A stretch of DNA of 64,000 bases from Paenibacillus vini (GCF_018403325.1 NZ_BOSL01000007.1:186001-250000); one strand, 5' to 3'. Shown: positions 18,583-27,205, counted from the first letter of the stretch. Numbers and translations: made by a program. The notes: a model not told the origin generated them from the sequence alone.

Positions 18583-18993
18583 ATGAGTGACGATATTCGC
18601 AGAAATATGGCCTTGTTTCCGATTGGTATCGTAATGAAGCTTACGGATTTAACGGCTAGGCAAATTCGTTATTATGAACAGCATCAACTGATCGTGCCGG
18701 CTCGCACTTCGGGCAACCAGCGGTTATTTTCCTTTAATGATGTCGAGCGCTTGCTTGAGATCAAGGGTTTGATCGACAAGGGCGTTAATATTGCCGGGAT
18801 CAAGCAGGTCATGGACCCGATGGCAAAGGATTCGCAGGAAGCCACGGTCATGACGAAAGACACCGAAGAGAAACGCAAAGAAATGACGGATTCACAGCTT
18901 TACCGCATGCTTAAGCAGCAGCTGGTTACCGGGCAAAAGCCGGGTCATGTTTCTCTGATTCAGGGAGAATTGTCCCGCTTTTTCAAAATATAA
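18583..18993 (+). CDS. glnR: Glutamine-synthetase repressor GlnR (MerR family)
   Basis: A 136-residue MerR-type regulator activated for DNA binding by feedback-inhibited glutamine synthetase. The winged-helix N-terminus has MKLTDLTARQIRYYEQHQL, and the C-terminal tail ends GHVSLIQGELSRFF, the segment that contacts glutamine synthetase in the family. The ATG at 18583 (MSDDIRRNM) is preferred to an in-frame TTG nine bases upstream, which overlaps the ribosome binding site. It is co-transcribed with glnA 18 bp downstream. Confidence 0.97.
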   Translation: MSDDIRRNMALFPIGIVMKLTDLTARQIRYYEQHQLIVPARTSGNQRLFSFNDVERLLEIKGLIDKGVNIAGIKQVMDPMAKDSQEATVMTKDTEEKRKEMTDSQLYRMLKQQLVTGQKPGHVSLIQGELSRFFKI

Positions 18994-19011
18994 ACGTTGG
19001 GAGAGGTTATA

Positions 19012-20340
19012 TTGAGTTATTCAAAAGAAGACATTTTACGCATTGCCAAAGAAGAAAATGTTCGCTTTATCCGATTGCAGTTTACAGACTTGCTCGGGAC
19101 GATCAAGAACGTGGAAATTCCCGTCAGTCAATTGGAAAAAGCGCTTGATAACAAAATGATGTTCGACGGTTCCTCGATCGAAGGATACGTTCGTATCGAA
19201 GAATCCGACATGTATCTTTTCCCTGACCTGGATACCTGGGTAATCTTCCCTTGGGTTACGGAAGACCGCGTTGCCCGCTTGATTTGCGATATTTATATGC
19301 CTGACGGCACACCGTTCGAAGGCGATCCGCGTTATATTTTGAAGAGAGCTTTGAAAGAAGCGGAAGAGCTTGGATTCACATCCATGAATGTAGGTCCCGA
19401 ACCGGAATTCTTCCTTTTCAAAACCGATGAAAAAGGCAATCCGACCATGGAGTTGAATGACCAGGGTGGTTATTTCGACCTTTCGCCTACGGATCTTGGA
19501 GAAAACTGCCGCCGCGAAATCGTTTTGACGCTGGAAGAGATGGGATTTTCCATTGAAGCCTCCCACCATGAAGTAGCGCCTGGTCAGCATGAAATTGATT
19601 TTAAGTATGCAAATGCAATCAAAGCAGCCGACCAAATTCAAACTTTTAAACTTGTCGTTAAAACGATTGCCCGTCAGCATGGTTTGCATGCGACATTCAT
19701 GCCTAAACCGTTGTATGGTGTCAGCGGATCGGGAATGCACTGTAACCAATCCTTGTTCAGAGACAAGACTAACGCCTTCGTGGATGAGAGTGATCCGCTT
19801 GGTTTGAGCAAAGAAGCTCGCCATTACATGGCAGGGATTCTGAAGCACGCAAGAGCCTTTACTGCGGTAACAAACCCGACCGTAAATTCTTACAAACGTC
19901 TGGTTCCAGGTTACGAAGCTCCTTGTTACGTCGCTTGGTCTTCCAGTAACCGCAGTCCGATGATCCGTATTCCAGCTTCCCGCGGTCTTAGCACACGTAT
20001 CGAAGCCCGGAATCCGGACCCTGCAGCCAATCCTTATCTTGCCTTGGCTGTTATGCTTAAAGCAGGCCTCGACGGCATTAAGAACGAATTGCCGCTCGCA
20101 AAACCGATTGACCGCAATATCTACGTGATGTCTGATGAGGAACGCGTGGAAGAAGGCATCCCAAGTTTGCCTGCCAACCTGAAGGAAGCCCTCGATGAGC
20201 TGATCCGCAATGAAGTCATTTGCGAAGCTCTAGGTGACCATGCTTTGACTCACTTCTTCGAATTGAAAGAAATCGAGTGGGACATGTTCCGCACGCAAGT
20301 TCACCAATGGGAACGCGACCAATATATGACGCTTTATTAA
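19012..20340 (+). CDS. glnA: Glutamine synthetase type I
   Basis: It catalyses ATP-dependent amidation of glutamate to glutamine. The 442-residue length, [19 protein letters not shown], the [12 protein letters not shown]-site region and [13 protein letters not shown] are those of the GSI-alpha enzymes of Bacilli, which lack adenylylation. The start is a TTG at 19012 with a GGGAGAGG site, giving [17 protein letters not shown]. In this group GlnA both makes glutamine and, when feedback inhibited, binds GlnR/TnrA. Confidence 0.98.
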   Translation: MSYSKEDILRIAKEENVRFIRLQFTDLLGTIKNVEIPVSQLEKALDNKMMFDGSSIEGYVRIEESDMYLFPDLDTWVIFPWVTEDRVARLICDIYMPDGTPFEGDPRYILKRALKEAEELGFTSMNVGPEPEFFLFKTDEKGNPTMELNDQGGYFDLSPTDLGENCRREIVLTLEEMGFSIEASHHEVAPGQHEIDFKYANAIKAADQIQTFKLVVKTIARQHGLHATFMPKPLYGVSGSGMHCNQSLFRDKTNAFVDESDPLGLSKEARHYMAGILKHARAFTAVTNPTVNSYKRLVPGYEAPCYVAWSSSNRSPMIRIPASRGLSTRIEARNPDPAANPYLALAVMLKAGLDGIKNELPLAKPIDRNIYVMSDEERVEEGIPSLPANLKEALDELIRNEVICEALGDHALTHFFELKEIEWDMFRTQVHQWERDQYMTLY

Positions 20341-20346
20341 TAGAGG

Positions 20347-20385
20347 AATCCCTTGCGCCGTAAGGCGTGGGGGGTTTCTTTGTTT
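20347..20385 (+). terminator. Terminator after glnA
   Basis: An imperfect G/C-rich stem (about 20347-20359 with 20364-20376) is followed by TTTCTTTGTTT. It is the last core element before the accessory island. Confidence 0.65.
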
Positions 20386-20414
20386 GGGGGCGTTTTAAAA
20401 GGATGGGGTGATGA

Positions 20415-21584
20415 CTAGTGATTGCCCCCATAATGCCCCTCTATTTCAGAAGAAGGACTTAAAATGTTTTTTGTATACTCCTCAAATCTCTCGATGTTCC
20501 GTTCCTCAATTTTTATAGAGATGTGAGAGTAAACGTCCGAGGTGATTTGGATGCTACCATGACCTAGCTGCTCCTGAACATATCTCATGTCAGCTCCAGC
20601 TTCGAGTAACAGGACAGCGCAGGTATGGCGGAGAGAGTGGATAGGAAGCTTTGGCAGACTTGCTCGTTTACAAATACGTTCAAAGGCATTAAACAGGCTG
20701 GACTTTGGCATGAAGTTTCCGTCTTCGCGGCAAAGGACCAAGTTCAGGTCGTGCCGATAAAGATCGGGAAGGTTGAGCTTGTTCTGGTTCTGCCAATTTG
20801 CATGAAACTTCAAATCATTTATCAGCGACTGGCTAATTCGAATTGTACGGGTAGACCGGTATGTCTTCGTATTTCCGAATAGCTCGGAATTGTCTTTGGC
20901 TGTGAAGTCGAGAGTCTCGCCAATTCGGATCGTCCGCTTTTTTAAGTCAATGTCGGTCCATTTTAGCGCTGCTGCTTCGCCTTTTCTAATTCCCGTTTCG
21001 ATCATAACTATAAAAAACATCCAATAGATATAGCCATACTTGTGTGAAGCTTGCAAGAAAGCAGGAATGGCACTATACGCAATAAATTTGATTTCGTTCC
21101 GGCTATCCTCGCCTTTGATTTCTACACCAATACAAGGATTATTCTGTATCTTCAGAAGTGTGACAGCTTTTTTCATGGCGTTCGTCATCGTGGTATGGAT
21201 GATCTCAACGGTTCGCTTACTCAACGCGCCTGATAGGTGGTTCAGAAACTTCTGGTACATCTCCGGGTTTAACTCGCTGAGCATTAGATTCTTAAAATAT
21301 GACTTAATGTGGTTGTTGACGTTGTTTTCGTGCAGTATAATTGTGTTTTTTGAACGGTGCCGCGCTTATACTCATTCAGCCAAACGTCCAGATAGTCAGC
21401 CAGGCGCTGATCTTCGCTTAGACCATACCTTGCTAAGCTTTCGCAAAAATTCCGCAGCAGCCATCTCCGCCTCTGGCTTTGTCCGAAAACCACGTTCAGA
21501 CTTCTCTCTAGGCTTTTTTGTAAAATGGTCTTTGTACTTAAGACGGTATTTCCATCCGGTAGAGTGTTTTTTGTAATTAGCCAT
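20415..21584 (-). pseudogene. Tyrosine recombinase (phage-type integrase) with two compensating frameshifts
   Basis: Read from 21584 down: an AP2-like N-terminal DNA-binding segment (MANYKKHSTGWKYRLKYKD), a SAM-like core-binding segment (SEDQRLADYLDVWLNEYKRG) and a catalytic domain with TGIRKGEAAALKW, HSLRHTCAV, LGHGS and the nucleophile in TSDVYSHIS. The frame changes near 21425-21440 and back near 21346-21351, where a run of six A residues (coding strand) would need seven to stay in frame. It resembles integrases of Gram-positive phages and ICEs, not IntI. It is either a true pseudogene or contains sequencing errors in homopolymers. It converges on glnA. Confidence 0.8.
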
Positions 21585-21601
21585 AATTCCCTCCTTAGTA
21601 A

Positions 21602-21613
21602 GAACATACGTTC
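21602..21613 (-). promoter_or_regulatory. SOS box upstream of the integrase
   Basis: GAAC-ATAC-GTTC is a perfect Firmicute LexA site (GAAC-N4-GTTC) ending 18 bp before the integrase start codon, with an AAGGAGGG ribosome binding site between. It implies DNA-damage control of the recombinase when it was intact. Confidence 0.75.
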
Positions 21614-21737
21614 TGTTACTTGGGTATGTGAAAACGCCTTGCGGCGGTGAAAGCGCAAGTAAAAGTTAGTAAAGATGGTGTAGTTCTTTTGGGATACCAC
21701 AACGCATCTGCAATCCTAATATGTAAGAGAAAAAGTC

Positions 21738-21767
21738 AGAAACGTAAAGTTAGAACTTTACGTTTCT
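21738..21767. repeat. 14-bp perfect inverted repeat
   Basis: AGAAACGTAAAGTT and its exact complement are separated by AG. No T-run follows on either side, so it is not an obvious terminator. It lies in the roughly 300 bp gap between the integrase and the secreted-protein gene and could be a protein-binding palindrome. Confidence 0.6.
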
Positions 21768-21909
21768 CTCCGCTTTGGGACCATCCAAGTCTACCGCTCT
21801 TTTCCTATTAATTATTCACAAGACTTTCACAGCTTTTATCTTTACAATAATATGGTTGTAGTGTTATTTTTTAATAGAAATTATACTAAAATATGGAGGG
21901 GATGTTTTT

Positions 21910-22599
21910 ATGAGGAAGCACAAGTTATTTATTTCACTAAGTTTGGCGCTTATTTTTATGATGAGCACAGTAATGGGGGCGTCAGCTGAAAGTATTGATA
22001 CCTCAGCAAAAGTAATTGGTAATAATGAGAATAACATCACTTATTCTGGAATAATTGAACTAGAAAGAAGCGACTTTGATAAGATATTTGAAAGTGATGG
22101 ACCTGTATATTTAGGGGATGGGTTATGGGCTGAAGAATTAACATATGAGGAAATGGCTCAACAAATAGCTAAAAATAGAAACGTATCTGAAAAATATGTT
22201 AGGAGCTTATTAAGCGAAAGATCTTCTGAGCCAAATTACTATTATACACACTTCTATCAACAGTTTGAGGTTGGTGATACTGGTTGGTTCCCGCAAATAG
22301 ACTTTTATATTAAATGTGAAGGAATATATAGGGACTTCATCAAAGTTGAAGATCTTAATCTCATTAGATCATATAATTATATATCCAAACAATTTACCGG
22401 AAAGTTGCAGGCAAAGGTCGAAGATGTCAAAAGTATTTATTGGGTCATAAATGGTGATTTTTATAATAATGGCACTACAAAACAATCATTTAGTGGAGGA
22501 GTTTCAGCAAGTGATTATGCCACGTTGAGTTTCTCTATTGAAAGTCAAAACAACCATTTTGGATATGTATATAAAACTGGTAATTTAAGAAATAGATAA
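21910..22599 (+). CDS. Secreted protein of unknown function
   Basis: A 229-residue protein with a typical signal peptide: basic MRKHK, a hydrophobic core to about residue 22, then a likely cleavage after ASA (residues 24-26). The mature part has an acidic helix-rich segment followed by a beta-rich C-terminal half with many Tyr, Phe and Asn residues (from about residue 105). I do not recognise the family. GGAGGGGATG precedes the ATG. Codon use is AT-rich, as in the rest of the island. Confidence 0.65.
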   Translation: MRKHKLFISLSLALIFMMSTVMGASAESIDTSAKVIGNNENNITYSGIIELERSDFDKIFESDGPVYLGDGLWAEELTYEEMAQQIAKNRNVSEKYVRSLLSERSSEPNYYYTHFYQQFEVGDTGWFPQIDFYIKCEGIYRDFIKVEDLNLIRSYNYISKQFTGKLQAKVEDVKSIYWVINGDFYNNGTTKQSFSGGVSASDYATLSFSIESQNNHFGYVYKTGNLRNR

Positions 22600-22620
22600 A
22601 ATGAAATAATCAACTATAGG

Positions 22621-22839
22621 ATGGTAGTCGTGAAAAATAAATTACTAACATGTATCGTAGGAATTTTAACAGGTTTTTTTGTTCTGTTCATTCCTAATTA
22701 TGTCGCCGAAACCATGTATGATTCTCCTTATGAAGGCGCTTTTTATATAACGTATTTTATTATAAAATGCTTATTTTTATTGTTAGGAGTATCGATAATA
22801 TCATATGGTATCTGTTTCATTATAAATAAACGTGATTAG
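22621..22839 (+). CDS. Small two-helix membrane protein
   Basis: A 72-residue protein with two hydrophobic segments (about 7-26 and 40-65) and a short basic C-terminus (INKRD). The start is ambiguous: ATG 22621, or GTG 22630 with GGATGG before it. It lies 21 bp after the secreted-protein gene and ahead of a shared hairpin, so the two probably form one unit. Function unknown. Confidence 0.5.
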   Translation: MVVVKNKLLTCIVGILTGFFVLFIPNYVAETMYDSPYEGAFYITYFIIKCLFLLLGVSIISYGICFIINKRD

Positions 22840-22875
22840 AGATAATCGCTGCTGGCTAAGGAGAAAAGTATAAAT

Positions 22876-22914
22876 TAAAAAAGCCCACGGAACCTATAGT
22901 TTCGTGGGCTTAAA
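22876..22914. terminator. Hairpin, probable terminator
   Basis: AAGCCCACG (22881-22889) pairs with CGTGGGCTT (22903-22911). The strong T-tract lies on the minus-strand side, so it may act mainly in that direction. Confidence 0.5.
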
Positions 22915-22921
22915 TCCGTAG

Positions 22922-23149
22922 TTTAACCGTTGTATAAATATTTTACAATTTAATCAAGCCAACCATAGGTATTATGTAACTTTTGAAAATGATGTGGTGG
23001 CGGTCACTAAGGCCAAGGGAGCCGAGAAGGCCGAAAAATGTGCAATATTCCCTTGCCCATATCAAATTAAAAGAGGTAATTCACAACCTTCCTCCATAGC
23101 CGTCCCTTATGGGAAGGCATTTTTAATGATGTATAGCCGAAAGTCATAA
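22922..23149 (+). pseudogene. Gene remnant without a start codon
   Basis: A frame open between stops reads QFNQANHRYYVTFENDVV followed by a Lys/Ala/Glu-rich stretch. It has no usable start or ribosome binding site. It looks like the tail of a lost gene rather than random sequence, but the family is not recognised. The rest of the gap to 23327 shows only a possible TTGACA-N17-TACCCT promoter at 23201-23229 ahead of the next gene. Confidence 0.3.
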
Positions 23150-23327
23150 CATATATTACTTTCATTTAACCGAATACTCCACATCTAGTTGTACGCGAAG
23201 TTGACATTCAAGCGTACCGCTCATACCCTCCCCCTGGGCAACCGTGATCCCAGCGGCTCAAGGTGTGGATCGGGAAGGCTGCCGCTGCCTTAGTAAATGG
23301 GTGTACATAAAATAAGGAGTTGATTGG

Positions 23328-23516
23328 ATGGATTTGAGGAGGATTTACAAAGGATTCTTCGTATTTGGCTGCATTCATTCGGCATCAGCGCTAATCCTGG
23401 CGCTATGTAATTACTATCTTCCAGCGGCTATATTGGTGGTAACTGGCGCGTGTTTAGTATGGTCGGCAGTGTCGTACAGAAAATGTTACATTGAGTCACT
23501 AAAACTGTCTCGATAG
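23328..23516 (+). CDS. Tiny membrane protein 1
   Basis: A 62-residue protein with two hydrophobic segments (about 9-27 and 30-47) and a basic end. AAGGAG precedes the ATG. It is the first of three consecutive tiny membrane-protein genes of unknown function. Confidence 0.5.
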   Translation: MDLRRIYKGFFVFGCIHSASALILALCNYYLPAAILVVTGACLVWSAVSYRKCYIESLKLSR

Positions 23517-23528
23517 GAGCTGGTGCTT

Positions 23529-23660
23529 ATGGGGTTGGAACACGAGTTGCTTAATCAAATGCCTTGGTATCATAAACTCTGGTTTATTCCTGTTGATGTT
23601 GTCATTGTTTACTGTGTAATTGAAGTGTGGAATTATTCGAAATCTATACTTGGTCGCTAA
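23529..23660 (+). CDS. Tiny membrane protein 2
   Basis: A 43-residue ORF starting at ATG 23529 with AGGAG ten bases upstream, overlapping the 3' end of the first tiny gene. It has one hydrophobic segment (LWFIPVDVVIVYCVIEVW). Too small to assign, but the ribosome binding site, spacing and composition fit its neighbours. Confidence 0.4.
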   Translation: MGLEHELLNQMPWYHKLWFIPVDVVIVYCVIEVWNYSKSILGR

Positions 23661-23724
23661 TAGGCGGATATTTTGCAGGGAAATACCACTTGATGTCGAA
23701 TAGTGATGTCGGGAGGATGAATAT

Positions 23725-23928
23725 ATGAGACTTACGCAAGTAGATTTGTGGAATACATTGCAAGGAGACAAAATTCTTGGTTTGTTTGGTGTTTTATTAA
23801 TCTGGGCATTGTTATGTGCTGGTGTAGCTAAACAACTTTCTCTTAGCAAAAAATCGGCCGGCTTTGTTGCTTCGGCAGGATGTTTGCTAATCTTTTATTT
23901 CTGGATGAAATATATAATTAAATTTTGA
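23725..23928 (+). CDS. Tiny membrane protein 3
   Basis: A 67-residue protein with two hydrophobic helices (about 18-34 and 45-62) and a GGGAGG-like site upstream. With the two preceding ORFs it forms a cluster of very small hydrophobic proteins of a kind often seen in phage-derived or toxin-like loci. No family recognised. Confidence 0.45.
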   Translation: MRLTQVDLWNTLQGDKILGLFGVLLIWALLCAGVAKQLSLSKKSAGFVASAGCLLIFYFWMKYIIKF

Positions 23929-24031
23929 AAGTGAAAATAGTTACCTGGACTAAAGTGGGACTGACCCCCTTTGGGCTTCAAGGGTTTTTTTATGCCATAT
24001 CATTACATGACGACTGATATTGTTTATCTTG

Positions 24032-24952
24032 CTATTGGTTTTCCGTCATTTTTTTGAAAATTGGATAATTGTGAATTGCAATTCCGTTGAAGCCGCTGTG
24101 TTCCAGATAATAATCGATGATCGTATTTAATTGCTGGTTCATATAATGTATACCTTTATCATAGTACGTAATTTCATTAGGGATACTGCCGCCGTTGGGT
24201 GGGCTGGTCTCTGCACCGATATAGATGCTCTTGCCTATGCTTGCGGCGTAATCGGCTTCCGCCTGGGCAGCACGAATCTGTCTTTCGCCCGTGTCACGAT
24301 ATGCCATGACAGTTGCGGTATCTACGATGTCTAATACGAAATAACTCAGCGGCTTTCGTTGTCCGCCGGTCTCCACAATAACCGGGTTTTCCCCATTTGC
24401 ATACCAGCTCGGAATGGCTGCATTAAACTCCAGTGGATCCTTGCTTTCGGCAATTTCCTTCGCGATCCGTTTCAATAGCTGCAGATATTGATAGCTTACC
24501 GAGCCTCTCTTGGTCTTGAATTCAGGCAGGGTGTGCGGCTCAACATCATATTGGATTCCGTCAAATGTGTTATTAGGATGAGATGCATTGAAGGAAAGAA
24601 CTTGACGAACTTCTTCCAATGCTTCGCGATGTTTGCCTTCCAGCGCCCAATTCGCTCTTCCTACTACAGCAAACACCCTAATTCCTTCTGCATGCGCCCT
24701 TTGGATTAGTTCATCATACGTTGCCGGTTGATCCGGCAGCGTTTTTCTCGTCCCAATAAACAACAAGTTAATCTCATGTTCATTCAAAAAATTGAGCAAT
24801 TGGCTGATCTTATCCGAATCGGATGCCGCTTCATAAAAGTCCCAGGCCCATAAAGCTTTAGAATGGCCATTGTCCGCTCTAGCCAGCGAAGGGAACAGGT
24901 TCATTACCATAAGACAGAACGCTAAAAAAAGGATGGGTGCCTTGTTTCTCAT
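24032..24952 (-). CDS. Secreted TIM-barrel protein, putative glycoside hydrolase-like
   Basis: A 306-residue protein with an N-terminal signal peptide (MRNKAPILFLAFCLMVMNLF, cleavage probably after ARA). The mature protein has alternating strand/helix segments such as LWAWDFYEA, GIRVFAVVGRANW and FDGIQYDVEPHTLPEF. The last has the D-x-E pattern seen at the catalytic site of some GH18/GH114-like barrels, so it may act on a polysaccharide, but the family is not certain. It is transcribed against the + strand genes around it. Start at 24952 is preferred, with GGAG 11 bases upstream. Confidence 0.6.
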   Translation of the reverse strand: MRNKAPILFLAFCLMVMNLFPSLARADNGHSKALWAWDFYEAASDSDKISQLLNFLNEHEINLLFIGTRKTLPDQPATYDELIQRAHAEGIRVFAVVGRANWALEGKHREALEEVRQVLSFNASHPNNTFDGIQYDVEPHTLPEFKTKRGSVSYQYLQLLKRIAKEIAESKDPLEFNAAIPSWYANGENPVIVETGGQRKPLSYFVLDIVDTATVMAYRDTGERQIRAAQAEADYAASIGKSIYIGAETSPPNGGSIPNEITYYDKGIHYMNQQLNTIIDYYLEHSGFNGIAIHNYPIFKKMTENQ

Positions 24953-25152
24953 CAGTTGTTCTACTCCATTTCTTTTATAAAAATATGTTACTCCTATACA
25001 CAAAGACCACATTATCACAAAAATGCAGTCAGACGAATGATCTGTTGGGACTAAATAAGGTTGATGGACTTAAGTAGCAAGCATGAAGGGGAAGCAGAGT
25101 GATCCTGTGGGAATTGAAACCTGTACTGTGAAATTTAAAGCAACCAGGTCCT

Positions 25153-25282
25153 ATATAACGGGCCTTCTCAATTCGGAGGATTTAGCAGCTGTTCGTCTAA
25201 TATACATATTTGTAGATTATTATGAAATCGTAGATTAAGGCATGTGAGGGGAATTGGTGAATTCGGGGAAGGGACGTTATAT
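25153..25282 (+). repeat. attC-like site 0
   Basis: The outer box ATATAAC (25153-25159) is exactly complementary to GTTATAT (25276-25282). Inner arms CCTTCTCAATTC and GAATTCGGGGAAGG also pair. About 90 bp of AT-rich sequence separates them. Its core differs from the common site type downstream. It marks the upstream border of the first clear cassette. Confidence 0.6.
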
Positions 25283-25303
25283 GAAATCTGTGAGGGGTGA
25301 AAG

Positions 25304-25618
25304 ATGAATATATACAAGAAGATTAGATCCCTTTTTTTAATTACATTCTTTATATTCATTGTATTTTTCATAACAGTTACTTCAATCGAAAATATCTTTC
25401 AAGAGCAAAAAGTGTTGTTATTTGTTAATGGGCCAATGAGTCTCTCAACAGAAGAGATTAAGAAAATAAAGGTTGATGGAATTAGTAATGGAATATGGGA
25501 TGAAGAACAGAACGAATTTAAAACAAATCAAACCTATATTTTGATGAAGATGAAATCGAGAGAAGTAATATTAAGTACAAATGATATTGAAGAAATAATT
25601 AATTATACGAACAAATGA
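25304..25618 (+). CDS. Small membrane-anchored protein (cassette gene)
   Basis: A 104-residue protein with one N-terminal membrane helix (about 9-27) and a charged, mixed extracytoplasmic domain (QKVLLFVNGPMSLSTEEIKK). GGGGTGAAAG precedes the ATG, 28 bp inside the cassette. No known family. Very AT-rich. Confidence 0.55.
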   Translation: MNIYKKIRSLFLITFFIFIVFFITVTSIENIFQEQKVLLFVNGPMSLSTEEIKKIKVDGISNGIWDEEQNEFKTNQTYILMKMKSREVILSTNDIEEIINYTNK

Positions 25619-25665
25619 TATATAGAATAGATTCCTGAATGTAACTCAATGGGGTCACAGACTTC

Positions 25666-25810
25666 ATATAACACCATATTCACGCAGCGGGGCTTACGCC
25701 CCTTGATTGTCAGATGTATAATCATGGAAGAAGCTCAGACAACAAACGACCCAGCCCAAGATAAGAGCTATCTAGGGCTGGGTCGTTTCGTGAATACAAC
25801 AACGTTAGCC
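25666..25810 (+). repeat. attC-like site 1 (type copy)
   Basis: Outer box ATATAAC (25666-25672) opposes GTTAGCC (25804-25810), which belongs to the next cassette. Inner arms are TATTCACG and CGTGAATA. The core holds three hairpins: GGGGC/GCCCC, TTGTC/GACAA, and a 12-bp stem ACGACCCAGCCC / GGGCTGGGTCGT (25746-25786) that could also act as a weak terminator for the upstream gene. Confidence 0.75.
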
Positions 25811-25973
25811 GAAACTTCCTAGGTCAAGAACATATAGATAAACCCTCAAAGCCAGAAGCATCTAAGGTCGAGATCAGATAAGGGCATATGAAGGTACGAA
25901 GTTGATAAGCCAGGTTGTAGATTCAGCGGGATCATCCTACTACGTCGGACGTAGAGAATCAAAAACGTTAGCC
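25804..25973 (+). repeat. ORF-less cassette with degraded attC-like 3' end
   Basis: It starts GTTAGCCGAA and ends at the next GTTAGCC (25967-25973). No gene fits. Residual arms GATTC...GAATC surround an ACGTCGGACGT hairpin, but the 5' outer box is missing. The interior (25856-25890) is homologous to the ORF-less cassette at 26913 and encodes the same short peptide frame SKPEASKV-x-I-x-stop, here without a start codon. Confidence 0.55.
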
Positions 25974-26004
25974 GAAAGAAGTTCTTAGTTTAGGAGGAGT
26001 CTAT

Positions 26005-26772
26005 ATGATATTAGAAAAAGTTATAAATAGAATTGTAATACAAAGTGAATATAAGGATTTTGTTGATAAGTATATAGATAGTATACTTACCGAATTTAAA
26101 GGTAAGATTCATAGCATTTATATGTGTGGCTCGATTCCAAAGGGAACTGCTAAGCCTTTTAAGTCAGATGCAGACTTTACTATTGTATGTGTAAATCCCA
26201 AAGATATTGATTACGAAAGATTGTCAAATATTAAAGACAGGCTTTTGGAAGAATATCCAGTAGTAACTAAGATTGATACGATAATTTGCTCGATTGACGA
26301 CGTATTAAGTAAACCGAATGAGTGGGGTTTTTGGGTTAAGATAATTTGTGTTTGCATATATGGTCATGACGTTGGTGAAAAAGTACCACCGATAATTATT
26401 TCTCCAGAGTTCATTTTAGACTTAAATACAGAGACCAAGGAGGAAGTAGATCGTATACATAGTTTACTTTCTAATGCTAGTGATAACACAATGAAAACTA
26501 GATATATTAAAGGTTATTCTAAGAGATTAATTCGTGCATTATACTCTTTGGTTTTAGAAGATACAGGTGTATGGCAAGATGACATTTTTAAGATGAAGAA
26601 TGCCATATTAAACTATTGCGAGATTAACCCCGCTTTAGTTGATTATCTGTATGCTTGTTACTTGGATAGTAATGTACTTGTTGAAGAGTTTCTGGGAATT
26701 GCAGATGAAGTATATAGCTATTTTGAGAACGCCTTAAATACAATGGCTGCTTCCAGAACTTCCTTCGGCTAA
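26005..26772 (+). CDS. Nucleotidyltransferase-domain protein (cassette gene)
   Basis: A 255-residue protein of the polymerase-beta superfamily. The catalytic motif is GSIPKGTAKPFKSDADFTIV (about residues 42-61): the GS helix followed by the D-x-D metal ligands. The C-terminal helical part is reminiscent of AadA/ANT(9)-type aminoglycoside adenylyltransferases, but similarity is too weak to name a substrate. GGAGGAG precedes the ATG. The last codons (RTSFG, stop) are encoded by the 5' arm of the cassette's attC-like site, so the site shapes the C-terminus. Confidence 0.75.
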   Translation: MILEKVINRIVIQSEYKDFVDKYIDSILTEFKGKIHSIYMCGSIPKGTAKPFKSDADFTIVCVNPKDIDYERLSNIKDRLLEEYPVVTKIDTIICSIDDVLSKPNEWGFWVKIICVCIYGHDVGEKVPPIIISPEFILDLNTETKEEVDRIHSLLSNASDNTMKTRYIKGYSKRLIRALYSLVLEDTGVWQDDIFKMKNAILNYCEINPALVDYLYACYLDSNVLVEEFLGIADEVYSYFENALNTMAASRTSFG

Positions 26773-26919
26773 CACCACGTTGACTCTCGGGGACACTCTG
26801 AGAAGCGAGTGACCCTATCCAGTCCCCCAAGCCTGTCGGGACGTCACTGCATTAAAGCTTCGGCAAGCACTACAACTATAAGCAGCGGCTCTAAAGGGCC
26901 ATGACGCAAAACGTTAGCC
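26767..26919 (+). repeat. attC-like site 3
   Basis: GGCTAAC (26767-26773) pairs perfectly with GTTAGCC (26913-26919). The stop codon of the nucleotidyltransferase is within the first box. The core has its own hairpin GGGGAC / GTCCCC and is unlike site 1, showing that sites of different sequence coexist, as in real integron arrays. Confidence 0.65.
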
Positions 26920-27044
26920 GAAATTCCTAAGTTCAGAACATATGGGTAAAAATTCAAAGCCAGAAGCTTCTAAGGTCAAGATCGGATAAGGGATAAGGAG
27001 ATCAAGACATATTCGTTGGGTAACTCGAAAGAAGAGGAAGCATC
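26913..27044 (+). other. ORF-less cassette body
   Basis: It begins GTTAGCCGA, which matches its own tail TCGGCTAAC exactly. The only frame is a 14-codon peptide from ATG 26941 (MGKNSKPEASKVKIG) that lacks a clear ribosome binding site. Its amino acids are conserved in the paralogous cassette at 25804 despite silent changes. Promoterless or ORF-less cassettes are common in integrons. Confidence 0.45.
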
Positions 27045-27205
27045 GGCTAACACCACATTCACGCATCGGGGCTAACGCCCCTTGGTCCCAGAAGTGAGGA
27101 GCAAGGAAGCGATGGCCGGGACACATCCGCACCGACTAACCGCATTGCGGTCGGCAGCAAGCTGCCTTAAGTCGGTGAGACGTCGTGAATGCAACAACGT
27201 TATAT
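27045..27205 (+). repeat. attC-like site 4
   Basis: GGCTAAC (27045-27051) to GTTATAT (27199-27205). Inner arms are ATTCACG and CGTGAAT. It keeps GGGGC/GCCCC, but its third arm is a different stem, CACCGAC / GTCGGTG, enclosing CCGC/GCGG and GGCAG/CTGCC hairpins. The branched shape is thus preserved with unrelated sequence. Confidence 0.7.

Noticed and set aside
20341-20470. attL/attR direct repeats for the island
   Set aside because: I compared the sequence after the glnA terminator with the region before lexA and found no convincing repeat longer than about 8 bases.
20415-21584. Integron integrase IntI
   Set aside because: The sequence between the catalytic boxes and the AP2-like N-terminus fit Gram-positive phage/ICE integrases, and I see no IntI-type extra segment.
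26914-27132. 72-codon minus-strand frame across an attC-like site
   Set aside because: It spans two cassette boundaries and a structured site, and has no ribosome binding site.
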